Source: Epiperipatus broadwayi (taxonomy: Eukaryota; Onychophora; Udeonychophora; Euonychophora; Peripatidae). From it: a DNA stretch of 64,000 nt. The notes beneath the pieces were generated by a model. The model was not told the origin of the DNA. It ran no database searches and saw only the letters and a program-made list of their open reading frames with translations. Numbering within the stretch: the first letter of the stretch is position 1; every line of letters begins with the position of its first letter. Below are positions 59,361 to 64,000 of the stretch, one piece after another. The position numbers and the translations under genes were made by a program. The stretch covers positions 3,841,081 to 3,905,080 of the forward strand of contig JAQFVV010000063.1 in assembly GCA_028023455.1 (NCBI GenBank), read 5' to 3'.

Positions 59361-59410
59361 AAAATTTGTTGCATTAAAGTGTATATGAATGAAGTGTTAT
59401 AAGCAATATA

Positions 59411-61003
59411 TATGATTATATGAAGATATGCAAAGAAAGTGAAGGAGAAGAATAAGAAAATACATTAAAATTTCCAAGAAATCAAATTTGTCTTTTTATG
59501 ATATTGGTACAGTAATACGATTTGATCAGGAATAAAATCTTCTGAATACTCTGAATCTTGCTTTAAAGCATAAAAACTGATAATATGTGCATATGTAATA
59601 TTGCATAAATTGAATTATTTGTTTAATCTTTCATAGATAGATCTTGGAATTCAATAATGAAAGATACCATCTTAAATTTTATTGTAAAACTAACATTATG
59701 AAGTATTCTTTTATTTAATGAACTTATTTTTCAGTGAAACTTATAACTACTTTTTCAGTAGAGCTATTAGTTTTAAATGTTTTGACCTCTTTGTCTAGAT
59801 CTTGAAATTTTACATATGTAAAATTCATATATTTTATGAATTTATATTTAGAATTAAATGAATATTTATCTTTACAACTAGTACTCATTTGCTTTATTGT
59901 CATTACTATTTCTATTTTTAATGTTTAAGATTATTTCTATCATCTTAATGAGCACTCTACCAGAAACACTATTATAGCCAGTTTTTGTGAAACAAATTAT
60001 TTTCCAAATATGATTTGTTGGAGTTTCAATCTTGTGATAGGCAAAGTATCCTTAAGTGAAACCCGTGTTCTACATTCAATTTCAGAGATCTAATTATTAC
60101 TTAATTGCCTTTTGCAAGACTTGTAGTTTACTAAATCTCTTCCGATTGTTGCTTTCAAAAGAAAAACAAATTGCGACAGTTGTTCTGGATATCATTAAAG
60201 GTTGGAAATGTGGTTACAGAAATATAGTTCTATTGTCTCAAAGCAAAAAAATGAACAATAACATAAAGCATATGATAAAGTTTGTGAGCCTTATAATGAC
60301 TTGTTCTTATTGTAATTAAAATGGTTGAAAATAATAGGGTGAAATGAGTAAGTAAAAAGAAAATGGATTAAAAATGAGATTAAAAAAGCTTGAAAGTAGA
60401 CCGAAAAGTGCTTTATCAGGAACTGCATCTAGTCTTTGATAAATCAAAATGTTTTCTATTTATTAATTACTTATGGCAAACTATATTTTAAGTATAAATC
60501 AGAATAAAATATGTGTTATCAATATGGAGACAATGTTTTATGAACATTTTAATGTGATGTAAAATAATTGTTTTACAGAAAAAGTCAGTATAATTTTAAA
60601 ATATGCAATAGTGTCAGATTTCGCTGAATATGTGTGTAAATATATATATATATATTACAATAATTTTAATGAGCTCTTAAATAATTTTACAGCTTATCAA
60701 ATGTAACATATTCATGGAACAAACAGGTCCATATACATTATTAAAACAATTCACAAGCAAGATTCCCAAAAAATCATTTAAACAAACTTGTAAATAACAT
60801 CCAACTTTTTGTTAGATCTTTTATCTGACAAAATAGATTGGCTTTGATATCACAAAAGGTGGGCATTTCACAAGTTCATTTAAATGAATTTTCGGGAATC
60901 TTGTTTAAGTATTATCTTAGTAATATATTTTGAATTATTTGTTCTGTGAATAATTTATAAATTTGCATGTAAATAGAAACAGCTAACTTTATTTCTGCTC
61001 TAG
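59411..61003. other. Intronic AT-rich stretch before the last PARP exon
   Basis: Contains an unrecognised open plus-strand segment at 60056-60319 and a TA run near 60640. Ends in the CTCTAG acceptor. Nothing else recognised. Confidence 0.4.
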
Positions 61004-61052
61004 GATTATTTCCAGTAATCGTTCTCATATTGTGAAACTTCCTAATGAAAAG
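61004..61052 (+). CDS. PARP6/PARP8-like mono-ADP-ribosyltransferase, internal exon
   Basis: This short 49-nt exon has acceptor CTCTAG at 60998-61003 and donor GTAATT at 61053. It completes the split tryptophan and encodes IISSNRSHIVKLPNEK, closely matching the signature found immediately before the catalytic fold of PARP6 and PARP8. It ends in phase 0. The next expected segment, the start of the ADP-ribosyltransferase domain, was not found between 61053 and 64000, so the gene continues beyond the window; the NAD-binding H-Y motif residues are not present here. Confidence 0.92.
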
Positions 61053-62184
61053 GTAATTTTATTTTTGTTATTTTATGTATATAAGTTGTTGTTTTTTTTT
61101 CATTAGTTTATTGCATAGTGATTTATTGTAAATTTTTAATATGTAATAATATATAATTGTTTTATTATTATTAATTTATATGACTAACTATTTATTTATT
61201 TAGTGCTATGTTTTTAATTTGTAAAAATCATTAGGGAATCATTCCTCTGCACATGTGCTGTTTACCAATTATTATAGCAGATATTAATAATGTATATAAT
61301 TAAAATATCAGTTATTAGTTGAAATTGGGATGAAAAGTACACACTAATATTTATACATATTGTTTGATGCATATAAGCATTTTCATATATATCATTGGCT
61401 TATTACACACATGATTTTTTTAATACTAATTTTCTTCATAGCTATTATAAAATAATACATCCTATTTAGCAATATATCTAAATTTAATTAATACTTATCA
61501 TGATCAAATTGCCCGTTTTTACTATTTTGATTTTTAATATTTATGAAATAGTATTATTACTTTCACTATAAAATTATTTTACTGATAAAAAGCAACAAAT
61601 ATTTCATTGTCTTTGACAAAGTATTATAGTTTGAGTATTGCTTAAATTCACAGCATAAAAATGTATATTTAATGGAATGAACTTTGTACAACAATACCAG
61701 AAACTTTTTAATATATAGTATAAATTGACAAATGTATTGTATAAATTGACGCTTAATTTTTAAAATCAAATGAATTTAGTGTTTAGATAAGTTGAATTAT
61801 TCCATTTATTACAAATATTATTTTTTTCAGAACTAAAACCAGCAAATCTGTAACTTTATTTATTGTATTCTTTATTTTTTTTTAATTAGAAACAATTCAG
61901 CTTATTAAAAATTATTTTCTAATTTATAGTCAATTTTTTAATTCATAAATAATCTTTATGTAAAATATTTACATAAAACAAAAATAAATATATATATATA
62001 TATACACAGTTTATATTACCTGCTGAATTTTTTACTCATTAATTGTATATATGCAAAAAAAAAGTTTTTTTGTATTAAAACTTCATTCAATATATTAAAA
62101 TATTTTTCGATAATTCAACTGTTGTTTTATTTTTAAAATATTGTCATTACAGATGTCAAAAATCATTTTTTAGGTGTATGTAAA
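61053..62184. other. Intronic AT-rich stretch, nothing recognised
   Basis: Starts with the GTAATT donor of the last recognised exon. No other feature. Confidence 0.45.
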
Positions 62185-62300
62185 AGGGGCCTCTTAGCCG
62201 GGAGGTCATCTTAGCCGCCTTGCAAGCAAGTAGTTGGTTGCAGACGGTTGTGGGTTAGCATCTCAGGCAATGCTATGACATATGAAAAAAAATAAAATAA
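62185..62300 (+). repeat. tRNA-Leu-like SINE with A tail
   Basis: TTAGCCGGGAGGTCATCTTA, then GCCGCCTTGCAAGCAAGTAG, a mutated B box (GGGTTAGCATCTC), and GCTATGACATATGAAAAAAA. Clear relative of the copy at 21.37 kb. Confidence 0.7.
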
Positions 62301-64000
62301 AGCTAGCTAGAAAGATTTTTGTTTTTAAGAATAAAAGTATTTTGATATCATCATTTTATTATTTTAATTAATAAATATATGTTCAGTTAAAACAAAGTAC
62401 CTTTTTTTTTATTTGTTTATTGTCTGTGGAATAGTCTTCAAAAAATCAGCACACAATCAGAAAGTCATTCTTTTGAAAGCAATGTACAAAAATCACTTTT
62501 TAATGATCATTTTGATTTGTGATCATATTTTTGAAATGAAGTATATTTACAAATGGAAGTTAGACTCTATATGCACACTCATGTACACATTGTAATGGTC
62601 ACCACTTGATGAGTACATATATGTAGTTAGTGTAGAATATAATGTGTTTCATTATTGGTAGGACTCTTTGTGAAAAGACTAGCTTGCCATTACTCATATA
62701 GAGGTGTTTGCCATTTATCACATCTACTTCTGTATTCGAATCTGGGATGAAAAAGTTTTATGTAAATTAAGATTCTTTTGAGGCACTTAGTAATAGGCTT
62801 TAATATCATGATGTGAATCATTTAGCTACTTATAGACTTGAGATAAAATATTTCATCTTCTAAGGATTTCTATTCTTCTCCAATATTAAAGAAACAACAT
62901 TCATCATCATTTCTCTATCCCCAAATCAACTGATTCTAGAGACACATTTAGTTATGCTGCTAGATATTTGACAAGCATGTGAAATCTTTATTACATAATT
63001 ATTTTTAAAAAATAATTTTTAATGGTAGGGACTTATTCTTACTAATAGATAAATAAATTTTATTAGTAACAAAATAAGAAACATGACATTAATAAAATAA
63101 TAATAATAATAATAATAATAATATATGTCATTTTATTTAGCTTACAGATTATTTTTTTTTACAATTTAATTATTAAAAAAATATCATAAAGGAACTTGTA
63201 GAGATTCCAGTCAGGAGTATAGTGACTAATGAGTCCCTTCATTTTATGTTGTTCACACTTTGTGTTTTTAGAATTCTATTCGTAAAACAGATGGGTATAG
63301 TGACAATGGATTATCCTGAGTCTCTTAAGACTCCAGTTACATGATTAATTTGAGCAGGCTTCATTGTTGAATATGGAAGAGGAAATGTTGTTGAATTTAA
63401 TAAGAATTCCATTTTTTATATCATAATTCTTTGATTGTAGAGTCTTAGTTGAACCTCCAGAAAGGGAATCTTAATTTGAGATGAGTTTTAGATGGTGAAG
63501 CTATATTGTGAATTATTGCCAAGATAGATCTGCTTAACTACTCTACTACAACAAAAGAATGGACTCAAGTATACCAGGAATATTTTTCATAGTAATATTT
63601 AATTGAGTATTAAGAAATTTAATGTAGGAACTTTTCAGCAGGGGCTCAGTATTCATCGATAGAATATTAATACTGAGGAAACTATCCATGTTTGCATCAC
63701 AGTCCTAAGCAGTGCCATCCAGATTTCCAATTATGTTATTCTAGAAAGTGATTAAGATACAACACTAGACAAATTAGAAAAGTAAGTTAGACTATGATCC
63801 AAGGTTATTTTAAATAGTATGGAATATGACATAGCATAATGTTTTAGATTACATAAAAGACTGCATTATTTGAAAAGATTTTCAATATTTTCATATCCTT
63901 TTTGAAAGACTTTTCTGTTTTAGGAAAAGTTCTCTTATGAAGTCAAAGCAATGTCTTCCACGTAGTCAAATTTTATACATTTTCTTTAGGAAAATTATTG
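62301..64000. other. Intronic AT-rich stretch with an AAT microsatellite
   Basis: (AAT)n at 63097-63122. I looked for the next PARP6/8 exon and did not find it. Nothing else recognised. Confidence 0.45.

Larger units (their letters stand above)
53608..59410. mobile_element. 5.8-kb inverted repeat (foldback) element with nested insertions
   Basis: Left arm 53608-55216 is repeated inverted as 55705-59410 around a loop of about 488 nt. The right arm is split by a LINE (56580-57287) and a 1.4-kb insertion (about 57697-59103); subtracting them leaves about 1.58 kb, equal to the left arm (1.61 kb), which supports the model. Each arm contains about two units of a roughly 715-bp direct repeat (CCATCATTTTACA at 53756 and 54471). 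Both outer ends carry a hammerhead-like GATGAAGA...GTC.AAAC motif pointing outward, hinting at a Penelope-like origin. No RT was found in it. Confidence 0.8.
55705..59410 (-). repeat. Right arm of the large inverted repeat, interrupted twice
   Basis: Reverse complement of the left arm, broken at 56580-57287 and about 57697-59103. Inner parts match closely by eye, for example GATAATATTATTAAAAGAAA at 55725. Confidence 0.8.
50027..61003 (+). other. 11-kb intron of the PARP6/8-like gene
   Basis: The intron runs from GTAAG at 50027 to CTCTAG at 61003 and splits a tryptophan codon. It contains a hammerhead-bearing repeat near 52.5 kb and a 5.8-kb inverted repeat with nested insertions. Confidence 0.85.

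Noticed and set aside
60056-60319. 87-residue plus-strand ORF as a gene
   Set aside because: No recognisable family, no splice context, and it lies in an intron just before the last PARP exon.

Overview
This window is eukaryotic, strongly AT-rich and intron-dominated. It suggests a large-genome invertebrate animal, most likely a mollusc and plausibly a cephalopod. That placement rests on huge introns, tRNA-Leu-type SINEs, Penelope-like elements, hammerhead-bearing repeats and LINEs with a CATCA-type tail; it is inference, since no species marker is present. No bacterial features are seen. The only host gene recognised is a plus-strand PARP6/PARP8-type mono-ADP-ribosyltransferase. Three consecutive exons (457-582, 49893-50026, 61004-61052) join in matching phases (0, 2, 0) and encode the conserved stretch just before the catalytic domain. 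They are separated by introns of 49,310 and 10,977 nt; the window opens and closes inside further introns.

Almost everything else is mobile DNA inside those introns. 1-8.2 kb: a tandem pair of repeats each carrying a type I hammerhead ribozyme (minus strand), a tRNA-like SINE, a decayed Penelope-like element with RT and GIY-YIG remnants, a very old plus-strand LINE, and a decayed second hammerhead family. 8.2-21.4 kb: mostly featureless AT-rich intron with a three-unit repeat (13.45-14.2 kb), two LINE fragments (15.9-17.5 kb), a 50-bp inverted repeat beside a tRNA-like head, and a nearly perfect 71-bp-arm hairpin (20.65-20.8 kb). 21.97-26.6 kb: a 4.6-kb DNA transposon with GGTA terminal inverted repeats, an exact 8-bp target duplication and the remains of a Merlin/IS1595-type transposase. 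Half of it is a homogeneous 168-bp satellite array of about 13.4 copies.

27.7-36.0 kb: a broken Ty3/gypsy element (gag, protease, RT, RNase H, integrase remnants) runs into a cluster of LINE pieces that together cover endonuclease, linker, RT and tail, but in shuffled order and orientation. 36-46.5 kb: an inverted pair of decayed hammerhead repeats, a SINE, another good hammerhead (42.17 kb), and a 1,054-bp non-autonomous element (45.4-46.5 kb) with the same GGTA ends and an 8-bp duplication closely matching that of the Merlin element. 50-61 kb: the best hammerhead of the second family (52.58 kb) and a 5.8-kb inverted repeat with 1.6-kb arms. Its right arm is interrupted by a young LINE and by an unidentified 1.4-kb insertion; the left arm preserves both empty sites.

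The main points of interest are the satellite amplified inside a Merlin transposon, two families of hammerhead-bearing repeats, and the internally dated nested insertions in the large inverted repeat. Boundaries of decayed elements are approximate and were judged by eye.
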